Assembly (NCBI GenBank): GCA_019925105.1
Contig: JAHGAU010000005.1
Location: forward strand, 1,674,001 to 1,738,000
Origin: Niebla homalea
Lineage: Eukaryota; Ascomycota; Lecanoromycetes; Lecanorales; Ramalinaceae
Length of the DNA: 64,000 nucleotides
Reading direction: 5' to 3'
Positions 12,135-23,053 of this stretch are shown piece by piece (within the stretch, counting starts at the first letter, position 1; each line of letters begins with the position of its first letter). The notes beneath the pieces were generated by a model. It was not told the DNA's origin and did not search any database. It was given only the letters and a program-made list of their open reading frames with translations. Position numbers and translations under genes: made by a program.

Positions 12135-13047
12135 GAAGAAAGTGGGTCTGTCCCTTCATGCACGTTCAATAAGACTACGCCTACTTTGGTTCTTTCCCCG
12201 CCAAACCCCAAGTATCTGTTCCAAGGCGTTGTCACTGGCTCGATAGTTCTGCGCTCACCAAAGCAACTATCTACAAATCTATCCCCGCGTTGCGCAATAC
12301 TTATGATATCTCGGGGCCGAAAGGAAGAGATGGAATGTTAAGGACCAAACACGGGTATATCACATAGCTTGATCCATCTTAACAACAGGGCAGGGGGGCT
12401 TGGGCAGATAGCCCTGCAGCGGCTGTATTTCGAAATTCATGGAACCTGGTCTATCCTCAGAATTTGACGTCGAGAGTGGCTGCTGCAAAAGATCGACCTC
12501 ATCTTAAGATTTACCTAGCCTGCATTCCGCCGTGAGACATCGTGGGGCTTCATGCACGCCGGGACGGTCTGTGATTTGCAGCAATGCCACGGCGGCAACT
12601 AGAATATCTTACCAGCCAGATGGAAATCTTCGATATCCTTGCATTTCCGCTCATTTTCAGGGCATTCCATCCAAGGAGATTGTCAGAACGGACCTGCAGC
12701 AAGCCTTAGAAAAAGCTTTGTGCAACCGATTCATGCAAATGAACGGACATGCAGCTGGGGGGCGCAATGTCTCGTCAATTCCTGCGCGGGCTACGGTCGC
12801 TGTCTTGTCATTCTTGCATTGCCTCCGGTCCGCGACTCGATCCCCCAACATTCAGGGTCCGATTGTGACAGCTCTAGTGTGATGATAGATGAGACAACAG
12901 CTCCACAAACCCATTCCAGCAGGCTTCCCCATGTCTGCCTATTGGGTAGGCTTGAGCTGTCACTCCTATAAGGTTGGTTCCCGTCGGACGAGCTGTCCGA
13001 AAGCTCGAGCTCCAACGGATTTCTTCCCTGCTATCTAGAAGCTTACC
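12135..13047. promoter_or_regulatory. Upstream region of the C2H2 factor gene
   Basis: This 913-bp gap lies between the eIF2B gamma stop and the zinc-finger gene start. Open frames here begin with non-ATG codons or have no motif (the frame at 12532 begins with GTG). It probably contains the eIF2B gamma 3' UTR and the long 5' region of the transcription factor gene. Confidence 0.4.
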
Positions 13048-14808
13048 ATGCAATTCTCCGGCGATTTGTCCCCCTACTCGAACCCCGCCAACAAGAAAAC
13101 AACATGCCCTGGACTGACTTTGCAGTCTTTGCCACAGACAATGGACCCTCGGAATATGCACACCATAGGGGATGAGACGATGAGTACGCCGACAGAATTT
13201 CAAATGAACTCCATGAAGGGAGATCCAGAGTCCACTATGGTGACCCCGTCACCATCACCACCAGACTCCTTTGACTCAGGTTCCTTCACGCCCTACACGC
13301 CAGGTAGCTTGTCAACAGCACCATCAGGTTATTCTTCGCGGCGAGAATCCATGATCCAGACGGACAACCCTCAGACTTATTCCCTGCCATCTCTGCCTTG
13401 CAAATGGTCAGCCACCAGCAGCTTTGAGCCCACGGTGCAGAGTCTAGATCCAAGTGTTCAATCGTCATGGATGGGCAACGAACTTGCAATATATTCCTAC
13501 AATGAGGACACAGCTGGTCTAGACATGGCAAACTCTGAGCAGTGGAACTACAATCTTCCACGAAAAAGTGATCTTCAAACACAGTGTCCTGTGTCCGAGG
13601 TCGTTGCACAAGATGATTCAATAAGCGGCCCGGCTCAGCAGTTTGAACTTCAGCAGTCGGAGTATGCTTTGCTCTTGTCAAGTCAAGCGAATCCATGGTT
13701 AGATCGGCTACGTCAGCATGCCGGATTACCAATCCCCGCCATTCCATCGCCACTGGATGAGGCCTTCGAATACCGCAGTCCTAGTGCTTCGGCCTCGCCT
13801 GGATCACCTGCCAATTCCTTCTTTCAATGCGCAAACCCGCCAACACACAGTCGATCTTACAAAAGCTTCCAACACCGAGTTTCGAAACCCTCTCAGAAAC
13901 ATCCCATCGATCATTGTCGTTTCACACGTCCAGATCGTCAATCCTTAGATACCAAAATTGATTACGAAGTCATCCCCAAGTCTCACGTGTACAAACAACA
14001 AAAGTGCCTCGAATGCGGCGAATGCTTCTTTCGCCCTGAACATCTTGACCGTCACAAGAGGATTCATGATCCCAAAGTTCCCTGGTTGTGCCCCATGTGC
14101 CCAAAGGTTATAATGGATCGTCATGACAACCTCACGTCTCACATCACCAACACGCACTTTACATCCTCGATTAAACCGAGCACAAAGAACAGTAAGATGA
14201 ACGCTCGCATCACTATGCGCGCTTACTACGAAAGATACGCCCCCAACCCCGATCGTCGCGATCGCTGGATCAAATTCTTCGAGAAACACATCCGCAGCAC
14301 AAACCCTCAGGACATTTCTGACACCGATCTCTGGCGTTTACAGTTGTCCTTTTATGCCAGCTTCCAGAAACTCCTCAACAACAAGATGACCGTCCACGAT
14401 CGGCCCTCTGCCAAGAAGGACAAGAAACAATCCGATGGGAAACCCGATCGGGCTTGGACCATGATCGGATGGTCCATTCAAGAAGCCCAACACGTCCTTG
14501 TCAGGGACATCGACCCGGACTGGAAAGATGATCCGAGCACCGATCCGAGCACCACACTCTACGATGTAGATCCTAGACGGAAGGCCATGGCGAAGGGGGA
14601 TTTGGCCTTAGAAGATCGCCAGTACCTGGACACAGACATGCTAGGGACCCAGGCTATGGGGCTGGAAGAGCTAGATCCGGCCTGGATTGCATTGAAGCAA
14701 GGGAGGCTGAGCCCGGAGCAAGAGGAACTATTTGGGGCACCAGTGCATTTGCGGGGACTGGGCGGGGTGGGAAAGGGAACGAAACACAAGAGGGAGAGTC
14801 GGCTGTGA
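13048..14808 (+). CDS. C2H2 zinc-finger transcription factor
   Basis: Intronless, 586 aa. Two adjacent C2H2 fingers lie near residues 319-375. Finger 1 is CLECGECFFRPEHLDRHKRI+H (C-X2-C-X12-H-X3-H). Finger 2 starts at CPMC and ends in HITNTH (C-X2-C-X13-H-X4-H). The EHLDRH and HDNLTSH helices resemble the DNA-reading helices of fungal C2H2 regulators. The ~310 N-terminal residues are Ser/Pro/Gln-rich, typical of an activation region. The C-terminal ~200 residues ('ITMRAYYERYAPNPDRRDRW', 'DTDLWRLQLSFYASFQKLL') look folded but match no domain I know. It resembles the developmental-regulator class (FlbC/BrlA-like finger pair) without being clearly orthologous to either, so no symbol is given. 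Probably nuclear; targets unknown. Confidence 0.78.
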   Translation: MQFSGDLSPYSNPANKKTTCPGLTLQSLPQTMDPRNMHTIGDETMSTPTEFQMNSMKGDPESTMVTPSPSPPDSFDSGSFTPYTPGSLSTAPSGYSSRRESMIQTDNPQTYSLPSLPCKWSATSSFEPTVQSLDPSVQSSWMGNELAIYSYNEDTAGLDMANSEQWNYNLPRKSDLQTQCPVSEVVAQDDSISGPAQQFELQQSEYALLLSSQANPWLDRLRQHAGLPIPAIPSPLDEAFEYRSPSASASPGSPANSFFQCANPPTHSRSYKSFQHRVSKPSQKHPIDHCRFTRPDRQSLDTKIDYEVIPKSHVYKQQKCLECGECFFRPEHLDRHKRIHDPKVPWLCPMCPKVIMDRHDNLTSHITNTHFTSSIKPSTKNSKMNARITMRAYYERYAPNPDRRDRWIKFFEKHIRSTNPQDISDTDLWRLQLSFYASFQKLLNNKMTVHDRPSAKKDKKQSDGKPDRAWTMIGWSIQEAQHVLVRDIDPDWKDDPSTDPSTTLYDVDPRRKAMAKGDLALEDRQYLDTDMLGTQAMGLEELDPAWIALKQGRLSPEQEELFGAPVHLRGLGGVGKGTKHKRESRL

Positions 14809-17800
14809 AGTTTTTATCTTCGACGAATCATGGGCTCTTGAGGCACCGGAGTGCTTAGTCGTGCTTCACATCCGGTCCCATCGCCTCCCTGGTCTCGCGG
14901 CGGGCAACGGTTCTGATAGGTGGTCACCTTTTCATGTTGACATTGGTGGGGCTCGTGCATCTGTTACGCAAATATGGGTTGGTCCTCGGTCTTTTCGCGC
15001 TGGTGTTTGTCCGTTGTGTTCGATATTTTCAAGGCAATGGGTACGATGGAGGGAAGAAGCCTTGTTGGCAGGATGCCCGGCACTTGGGTTCGATGAATGA
15101 TTGCGCCAATGCTATACCCCCACACCACTTTCGGTTTTTGTCAACATGTATGAGTATTCACCGTCGTGGTAGATAGATGGAATATGGTAATGGGTACTAG
15201 ATAAGAAGCCCTTTGGTTTCTGCATCGTCCAAAACGCTTTCGTCACGTTGCAGCACTATCCTATATGGTTGTGATCCGTTCATTTCATACCCCTTTGCTG
15301 CGTTCCATCACTCTTCAAAGCTTTGTCCCCCATTCCTGATCCACCAACGATCCATCATCTGCCCTCTTTTCCCCTTGCTCCCCCAATTGCTCCGCCCCGC
15401 TGACTCTCCCTTTCCCACTAGCCTCGCCACCCACCTCCTCCTCCAACTCGCCCACCCCACGAGCTGCCTCGACAACCCCTTTCCCGCACACCATCTCCTC
15501 CTCTCCGCCTCGTCCTCGAGCCGGCGGTTTTCCCACCCTGTCCACGGGAACGCGGGCATTACCTCCCACTTGCTTGATTCTCCCACCATACCTCACCCAC
15601 CCCACTCCCCCCTCTGGCCTTACCATTTCCTGCACTTCTTCTGTCCCATCCGTCCCCTCCATCCACCGACCCACAGCCAACCGCCAACCGCCAACCGTAA
15701 ACTTCTACATCCCCACCACCACCATCACCACCACCCCCGCTCAACCTCCCCCACACCCATATCCATATCCATATCCACGACCGGATACCTACCGACCGCT
15801 GATCCCCAGCACATTTCAGGGTGGATGCTGTGTGGGGGGGAAGCCGCGCAACACCCCACCCCCCGGGGGCATTTAGTAGCATCCGCCACGAGAAAGTGGA
15901 AGACTGTTGTTGGTGTTGGGGTCGGGGAATTGGTGCTTGCTGGGTGGTGGGGTGGTGAGATTGGGGAAGGGGGGGCAAAAAAGGAGGGAGGGGAAGGTGG
16001 GGTGGGGGTAACAATATATGAAAGAGAGAGAGGGAGAGTGGGTGGGAGGGTATCAGGAGGGGAAAGGAGAGGGAGAAGATGTGTCAGAAGAGGGACGGGG
16101 GAAGCGAGTGATGGGGAGGTGAGGTAAGGCAGGAAGAGAGGACGTGGCATATTTCGAGGGAATTGAGCCCGGGGGGAAGGTGAGAGGAGGGTTGTCGTGG
16201 GGTTGGATCATGAGAATGGCGTGGTGTGTCATCGTTCATTATTAAGAAAGGGTTTCTGTATCTGCCACATCACTCCCTCTTTGATGAAAGAAAGATCGTC
16301 GCTGTGTTGGGAAACAGAGTAATCGAATACAGTGATTCCTTGGCTTCCATTGATGCAACGCAAAGAGAGCATTCTGGGAAATAGGCTTGCGCTCGGTCAT
16401 CTGACGGTCAGGGCAATGCAAGCTCAAGTTTTCGCCATACAAGCAGGAAAATGGTGGTTTGGAGTATAAAGGCCAGAAAGGAAGGAGAGTGCGTACACAT
16501 CAAATTTAGGCATACATGTCCGTCCATCGCGATGGATTTGAGAGAGACACTAGAAGTGATAAGGAAGCATCCATGATGGGGCGGAGCAAAAGACTAGAGC
16601 GTCCTGGACGTAGAAGAAGGATTCTGGTGGATCAAGGGCAAAGTATGCGGGATCGGCTGCTATATGGTAAAATGACAGCTCAGGGGTTACGGCGAAGTCT
16701 GTTGAGGCCGTGTCGTTCCTATTGTGTTTGTACGATCAAGTATGTCTCGTGGCGGGGAAAGAGCACCGGCGACGGTGGTTGGAGGTCGGATTGGAGAGTG
16801 AACGGCAGTCGGGCTCATCCTAATATGTTTTGACAATGTCTTTTGCATCCCCTCTCTTTGCATCGAAGATTTGAGAAAAATTGAGTCATTTGGAATATGA
16901 GCAAGGCAGCTATTCGGCAGGGCCGTCGTCCGTACCAGCGACCTGAGTGGCAAAAGTTGAACATTTGACGTTGGATATTCCCTAGTGCCACCGCTCGCCA
17001 GCCATTGGTGGAAGAGATTCACGCGAGCTGGCAATGCACATAGTGGAAGTATTTTGCATGGAAGTGTTTCATATATTCTGTTTCATCATGTGACCAATTT
17101 CTCGAAAAGGGGCCGAGTGGAAGGCAGTCAGCCTGATGTATGTTGTAATGACAATGAACAACTCTGATGAGAAGACCTCTGGACATCACGCCATCTGAAG
17201 CCGTTTGACTTCTCACAGTGCAAAGGACTCTGGACTTGGCTTCTCAACATCAGGATGCGAGGAAACCAATTGCAGATTTCGCGAAACGCGGAATTGCCAT
17301 GCCAGCATCTGTCAGCCATAATCAAGTGAGTGAAAGCTAAATGCTCCGACCCCTTTTTCCGCCATCCTAGACTGAGCAAGTAGTGAGAATGGCCTACCGC
17401 TTTGTACTACTGCCTATAGCCGTGGTCGAAATGCCGGCGAAGACTCTTCACGTAGTCGTGAGGATAAGTTTCGATGCGAAGATATCCACAGAGCGGGTGC
17501 GTGGCTCGACTTTCATGTATTTAGGTTCGATATCGACGATGTGGAAACCTACACCAAGCATCGCGAACCAGATATAGGGTCGTGACGCGAGTGCCATTGT
17601 TTTCATCAAAATACATTGCCTGTCAAAGTCCACATCTCTTCAAATTGTATTGTCCATTATCTTTGCGGTTTCGTGTTGGTTGCGTTTCAGGAACTGAAAC
17701 ACACATTGCAGCTCGTGACATACTCTTTTGTTCCGTGTACTACGTTGTTGACACTGCAAAAGTCTCCTTTCTCTATTGTTAACACATAAGCTACTTTCGT

Positions 17801-17959
17801 CTGGGAGATCATTCATCGTGACATGGGAAGACTCTCCAAGTCGCCAAACAAGTCCATTCTCACAACCAAGACTATTCCAGCACCACCAAAGACCAGGACA
17901 TCGAAGCAAACGCGGCACTTTCGATTAGAAGAGAAGCATCACTTTCTCTCAGGATCAGC
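14809..17959. other. 3.15 kb gene-free stretch with a pyrimidine-to-purine strand flip
   Basis: Positions ~15240-15790 are strongly C/T-rich on the plus strand (with CCA/CAC runs and the hexamer CATATC repeated three times near 15758-15776). Positions ~15880-16190 are G/A-rich. A 304-aa open frame (15213-16127) exists only because stop codons are rare in such sequence; its translation is low complexity and I do not call it. Positions 16240-17900 hold no recognisable gene. The start region of the RNase H-like gene lies at the right end, where an out-of-frame ATG at 17823 precedes the chosen start. Confidence 0.45.
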
Positions 17960-18799
17960 ATGCCAGACCACGAGGACCACCAACACAAGCATAGAGGGCG
18001 CGGCAAGAGGAAGCATCAAGTCGTCGTCCGAAAACCAATCCGTGATGAACAGCAGAACCACGCTGCTAGACTTGCAGAAGATCTGGCGAGAGCCCGCGAC
18101 CAAGGGACCAAAGTACTGCATGCCAAACCCCTCGATCTCTCGCCTTATCTGGCCTCGTCGCCCACGAGCACATGTTATTACATCCGTAGTCCAGACTTTG
18201 AAACTCACAACACCATTGATTTATCCTTCAAGCACAAGGCGAATGCGACACAAGCGGCCTTGGATGAGTACACATCCCCTGTCACTCAAGGCGTGCCAGG
18301 CCGAATGACTTTCTGGGTCAGTGGTGCCGCGGACGCGAGTCAAGGAAGCTGTGGCATCGGGATCGCGTGGAAACATGATCGGAGGGATCCCGCGTCCCGT
18401 TGGGAGACAAAAGCATGGTCAGCGTGTCTTTTTCTGTCGAAGCCTGACGCGCAGACGCTGGCGATATCGCAGGCGCTGGCCTTCGCTGTGGAATTATCAA
18501 TGAAGGGGAGCGCCGCCATTGACGGGGATCCCTGGCATCCACTATCCCATGTGGCGATTTTCTGCGCGGATCAAGACGCATGCCAGAGGCTTTGGGCGCA
18601 TGATGATTTGGACGAGCGATCGGACCTCATGCTGACAACGACGATGCGTTGGCAGGTACATACACTGAATCTTGAGGAGGTAACGACATCGATTCACTGG
18701 GCTCCCAACGGTCAAAAGGTACCTGGTAATGAGCTCGCCAATATCATTGCCAGCCGAGCCTGCGAAGAAAGAATGTTGAGTGAAGAGCAACGTGTTTGA
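17960..18799 (+). CDS. RNase H-fold protein with altered catalytic residues
   Basis: 279 aa, no intron. Residues ~117-268 follow the ribonuclease H superfamily order seen in retroelement RNase H. First strand: 'FWVSGAADASQGSCGIGIAW', Asp125 at the first catalytic position. Helix: 'AQTLAISQALAFAVEL', Gln165 where the family has Glu (AELxAI). Strand: 'VAIFCADQDACQRLW', Asp204 conserved. C-terminal motif: 'IHWAPNGQKVPGNELAN', where Asn261 replaces the usual Asp and the His of the PGH motif is lost. Two of four metal ligands are therefore Asp/Glu-to-amide changes, so cleavage activity is doubtful. The N-terminal 110 residues are basic (HRGRGKRKH) and could bind nucleic acid. No reverse transcriptase is adjacent, which suggests a stand-alone gene rather than a live retroelement. 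The fold call is inference from motif order. Confidence 0.6.
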   Translation: MPDHEDHQHKHRGRGKRKHQVVVRKPIRDEQQNHAARLAEDLARARDQGTKVLHAKPLDLSPYLASSPTSTCYYIRSPDFETHNTIDLSFKHKANATQAALDEYTSPVTQGVPGRMTFWVSGAADASQGSCGIGIAWKHDRRDPASRWETKAWSACLFLSKPDAQTLAISQALAFAVELSMKGSAAIDGDPWHPLSHVAIFCADQDACQRLWAHDDLDERSDLMLTTTMRWQVHTLNLEEVTTSIHWAPNGQKVPGNELANIIASRACEERMLSEEQRV

Positions 18800-18931
18800 T
18801 GACTTGATGAGATGTGCGGAGAGAAACGTGCTTGATGAATTGATGACATGGGCGATTTTGGTAGCGGGTGATCAGGATAGTGAAGAAATCGTGTACGTAG
18901 ACTGAAATCCTCAAACAATCATCGGAGGTCA

Positions 18932-19729
18932 TCAGACTTCTTTCAACAGTCCCGTAATCGTAGTGACGCGATACCCTCGCCTCTTCATCTCAGGCAACAC
19001 CTTCCTCAGCATAGGAGCCGTCCAGCTCCTCCGATCATGACATATGACAACACCGCCTGGTCGCAGCATACTCAACACATGCCTCGCATTGACCCGCCAA
19101 AACGAGATCTGCGGATCATGCGGATAGATACTGCCCAACACCAACCGATACCCCAACGCCTGAACATTCTTCAGCATCCTCTCACTGAAGAAGCCCGATC
19201 CCGGTCGATAATACTTCGGCGGCGCCGGCAGCTCCGCCGCGGCATACGCCACCCGAATCACCGCGTCAACGTCGCGGATCTGCCCCGCCAACACCTCATC
19301 CGCCAGCGCTCTGGCCGGCTCGTCGCGCATGGCATGATTCCCCAATTCATGCCCTTCCCTCACGAGGTCCCGCAAGATCTCGCGCTGCTGCTGCTCTTCG
19401 CCGACCTGCGATCCGATGATGAAGAATGTAGCGACCGCGCCGTTCTCACGCAATATATCCATGATCTCGCGAGTATGCGCCGCCGACGGCGCATCATCGA
19501 TGCTCAGCGCTATCACCTTCGCAGGCGTGGAGACGTGGAAGAGCACGTCGGGCCACCGGTGCTGGAAGTAGCGGATCAGCAAATTTGGAGGCTTGTAGAT
19601 GCAGTAGAAGGGGAAGATGAAGATGAAGAGGACTGTGAGGGCGAGGAGGAGAGTGGCCATCCTGTTACGGCGGGCACGACGGCGGAGGAGGACGGGCCAT
19701 CGGAGGATGCGCCAGTGGGTGCGGAGCAT
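18932..19729 (-). CDS. Polysaccharide deacetylase (NodB/chitin deacetylase-like), type II membrane protein
   Basis: 265 aa from the ATG at 19729; a longer open frame to 19756 would begin with TTG. A basic N-terminus is followed by one transmembrane helix at about residues 25-46 ('ATLLLALTVLFIFIFPFYCI'), so the enzyme domain is probably lumenal or extracellular. The NodB domain occupies residues ~70-260: motif 1 'IALSIDDAPS' (Asp78 base, Asp79 metal ligand), motif 2 'HELGNH' (His127 and His132 metal ligands), motif 3 'YYRPGSGFF', and a late 'VVICHDR' motif carrying the catalytic His. All key residues of carbohydrate esterase family 4 are present. Likely substrate is chitin or another N-acetylated cell-wall glycan. 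It ends 132 bp after the convergent RNase H-like gene. Confidence 0.85.
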   Translation of the reverse strand: MLRTHWRILRWPVLLRRRARRNRMATLLLALTVLFIFIFPFYCIYKPPNLLIRYFQHRWPDVLFHVSTPAKVIALSIDDAPSAAHTREIMDILRENGAVATFFIIGSQVGEEQQQREILRDLVREGHELGNHAMRDEPARALADEVLAGQIRDVDAVIRVAYAAAELPAPPKYYRPGSGFFSERMLKNVQALGYRLVLGSIYPHDPQISFWRVNARHVLSMLRPGGVVICHDRRSWTAPMLRKVLPEMKRRGYRVTTITGLLKEV

Positions 19730-20075
19730 ATGGGATTGGGGACGCGAGTGGCTCAAGCCATGTTTTGGGCAGTTTGGAATGGATATGGATTGGCGCTTGG
19801 GACGTTTTCATCGATTCGAGTATCCCGAGGATCTGCCGAAGTACCATTTTAGGGCAAGTATGATATATTCTAAATGAAAGGAGTGAATACATGACCACCA
19901 CTGACAGACATCAACGCACATAATCCTCTAGCAAATAATCTGCCATCTGCCCCTCGCAGCATGACTTGCACACGATGAAACTCCCCATCAATCCTTGGGT
20001 GAACCGTCACGGACTCCCCTTCCTACCTACCATGTCCATGTCTCCTTCCCTATCCCCTTCATCTACCCCAACCCC
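19730..20075. other. Intergenic, no gene recognised
   Basis: These 346 bp lie between the deacetylase start and the 3' end of the secreted cysteine-rich gene, both on minus. They probably include the deacetylase promoter. Nothing else is visible. Confidence 0.4.
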
Positions 20076-20654
20076 TCAAAAATCCCCAAGATCCGGTCGG
20101 CAGGTATGAATGTTCGGCCTGCAGACACTGCACTGGTATCCAAAGTTGTTCGTGCCCCCACACACCACACCCGGGTGCAACGGATCGCAATCCGTCCGCA
20201 CCGCACAAATCGCCCTCTTACTCAACACCATCTCATCACCGTCAGGGTACTGCAGGCCATCCCCATACTCTGTCACCATCTCCTGCGCCTGCGCCCTCAA
20301 ACCCTGCACCGTCTCCTCATCGGTTGCGTTGGCTGCCTGCGCTTCCAGATCATCCAGCTGCGAGTGCAACGCCGTGTTGCTGAAGTAGTTGGACCGCTTG
20401 GCTTTGGCCTTGGTGCCGGCGGAGGGATTGGCATCCGCGAACGGAGCCGCGGGCAGAGAGGTTAGGATCTGTTACCTGGTAAGCATGGTAGTTTTCCAAC
20501 TATCGACTCGGCGTCTCGTGGCGCTCTTGTTATTCGAGAGGAGGAGGAGGAATTACTGGGGACGTTTTTATATCGTACCTTCATAGGTTGCTGGGAGGGA
20601 CATGGCTGGCATGGCCAAAGCAGTAGCGATGCTGATGGTTTGGGAGACCTTCAT
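20076..20654 (-). CDS. Small secreted cysteine-rich protein, exon join unresolved
   Basis: The ATG at 20654 starts a signal peptide ('MKVSQTISIATALAMPAMSL', cleavage after PA). A donor GTACGA follows at 20578. The second part (20468-20076) reads 'LPAAPFADANPSAGTKAKAK', then RSNYF, where the Lys-Arg pair resembles a Kex2 processing site. It ends in a tail with six cysteines: AICAVRTDC, PGVVCGG, YQCSVC and HTC. Such proteins are common effector or cell-surface candidates. The obvious acceptor (CAG at 20471-20469) gives phase 0 while the donor is phase 1, so the simple two-exon model breaks frame. Either a tiny middle exon exists, a non-canonical site is used, or there is an indel. No family recognised. 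Confidence 0.5.
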
Positions 20655-23053
20655 TGTTGCTATGTCAAGGACAGATGCTTGGTTCTGGTTAGATGATTTT
20701 GTGGTGTTCGGAGAGGGTGAGTGCGCAGAGCTTGATGATGGAATGTGAGACTTTGTGATGTAGGCTTGAATGACGGACCTAGTGCTGGAGTACGATACTG
20801 ATAAGTGTTCTTTCATGAGCAGATGAGTCCTTCTTTATACCTTGGATGCAATCTCAGGAATACTCAATCGTGGAAACCGACATCGTCCTGCTCCTCTTCA
20901 ATCCGGATAACACAGATGCAGCAATGATGACCTCTCAACGTCATGATCGTGATTGGGAACGTCATGTCCAGGGCTGTAGTCAGGGTATTTGACCAGATTT
21001 GGCGTCACCTTCCAGCTTTGCCATGCCGGATCGGCGATGGAGAGTGGCACAAAGCTTGAAGCATGCGCTGGTGTAAGCCCCTGTGCCCATGGTCCATCGA
21101 GGGTGACAGCGGTCTTTGTGGGTGGATAGGGCGGACCCGACGGCAGTGTCGGCGTGAGAATCGGCACCCGAAGACGAACATGAAAGCTGTACGAGAAATG
21201 GGTCGAAGTGGACATCGAAGCCAGAAATCAATCACTTGAGCGGTCCTTATTGGCGGGTAGTTCCAGTCGATTACTCTGCAGCCAAGAGGTGTTACGGAGC
21301 TTGTGCCATGCCAAGCTGTAGCGCTACCACCCGTGAATAAGATTCTGTCACAGTGATCCGTCGGGAGTGGGAGGGTACGCATCCTGAAGCATGCGTGACA
21401 ACCCTGCTCAAGTACAGTATCTCATCACCTCATTAGGAGAAAAATTTGGTAACAAATACATTGGCGAAAGCACTAGTGACAGCCAGTCTCTAGTTTCCAC
21501 TCCTTTGTAGATGTTTCGCTGTGGGGATGCTAAGGTCTTGGAGCTCGCATATCCCTAGTTGCTGGGTACTGCTGGATGTCTGCCCATTCATTCATGGAGC
21601 AGAAGGTTGTTACTCAACGCGGAATGCGAGGACCGAAGCAGCGACACCTTTGTCTGCAGGAACTTGATAAGCTGAGAAGCCACAAGGCACAAGGACGAAT
21701 ATATGTGCGCATGGGCGAATTTGTAGGCGCCACTGATTTTCCTAGAGAGTAGAGACAGCGGCGGTACCCGAAGTATGCCTCTCGAGCCTATGTCTACTGA
21801 AGATCGCCGTTGTCAACTGTAGTCGTGGGATACCAAGCGACTCGTCAAAACCACTCGGGTTGACCGTTTGGGATGATACCGAGCTTGCTTTCGCTTGGAT
21901 TTCGATTTCGTAAGGCATATTGTCGACGTCGTTACATGATGAGCATTGCCTGAATGGATATCGGTGCCGTGCAACGTCTAGCTCTTTCAACAAACTTGCA
22001 CAAAAATTGCTTCAGAGGAGCACGCCGGCATGACTTTTCATGAAGCTCCCCTATCTTGGCATGATAAAGCAAAGGCTTTTCAGGTTCAATGGCCAATCAA
22101 TATTCATTGAGGGTTATTTGACATGTCTGCGTTTCAAAATTGCCCATTGCCCGCCAACGATCTACCTCATCCTATCAAACGTCGAGAAGTCCCAGACAGC
22201 GGCAGTGCGATTCTGGCCTAGTGCATTGGAGCAAAGGACCCGCGAGGACGATCGCCGGAAGTGGGGGTCCCCACTGCGAAAATCCTCTTGCAACGACGGC
22301 GGATGACTCCTAATAATGCTCTTGCACAGTGAGCCTTGGGAGGCAGGGCGTCAAAGAAAAAGAACAGAGGTCTAAGAATAGGTGGCCTTGCTTGCCTTGG
22401 TAGCCCACCCTAAACGCCCTGCCCAACACGATCAACGGGAGGACTAACGAGAAGCTGCAGCAGTGCAGCTTACCCCTGAAACCATCAACCACTCATATCG
22501 AGGCAAGAGCACAGACGTCTCTCTCTTTACGCGCCGAGTCTCCCACACTGCTGGATGACTTTCTCTTACATTCCCACTGTTCCTCCCGCCCCTCGTCACT
22601 GTCCTTTTATGTAGCCAAGAACTGCTTCAGTGTATGGCCAATGAGATGATGCCTACGCGCTGTGGGCATCGAGACCCTCCATGGATTGTGCATCTCCTCC
22701 GATGTCATCAAAACGGCGTCCCCTTAGATCTGCGTAAATGGCTGGACTAAAAGTCCTCAGCGTCTCGCCATGAGGATCACAGTTGATGCTCAGACTCGTC
22801 CTTGCATGTTTCCTCACAGTAATGTTACTTTCATTGGCTCAATACTACATCGTGCCATTTGGTATATTTAGAGGCTGCTGAAGGGTCGAGACCAATGCAA
22901 TCTTATATGTCCTTGCAAAGGTCGTTCTAATTTCAAAAGGCTGCTTCATCCTCTTGCCCCGGCTTCTCCTCTCTGCAGCTCTGGTTGCTGCTGCTGTATT
23001 GCTCTACATCATCACCAACTCCAGATCTCCATTTAAGAGCACAGTGGTCCAGC
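20655..23053. other. Mostly non-coding; one weak 105-aa open frame
   Basis: A 105-aa frame on minus (20898-21215, ATG start) translates to a Pro-rich, fairly normal composition including 'ADPAWQSWKVTPNLVKYPDY', but has no known motif. I treat it as possible rather than supported. The rest of this 2.4 kb, including 21400-23000, has only short frames on both strands. The right end is presumably the promoter of the four-TM protein. Confidence 0.3.

Noticed and set aside
12532..12882. 116-aa plus frame upstream of the C2H2 gene
   Set aside because: Starts with GTG, overlaps frames on the other strand, and has no motif; probably the leader or promoter region.
15213..16127. 304-aa open frame on plus
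   Set aside because: It runs through low-complexity C/T-rich then G/A-rich sequence where stop codons are rare in any frame; minus-strand frames of similar length exist in the same place and the translation has no domain.
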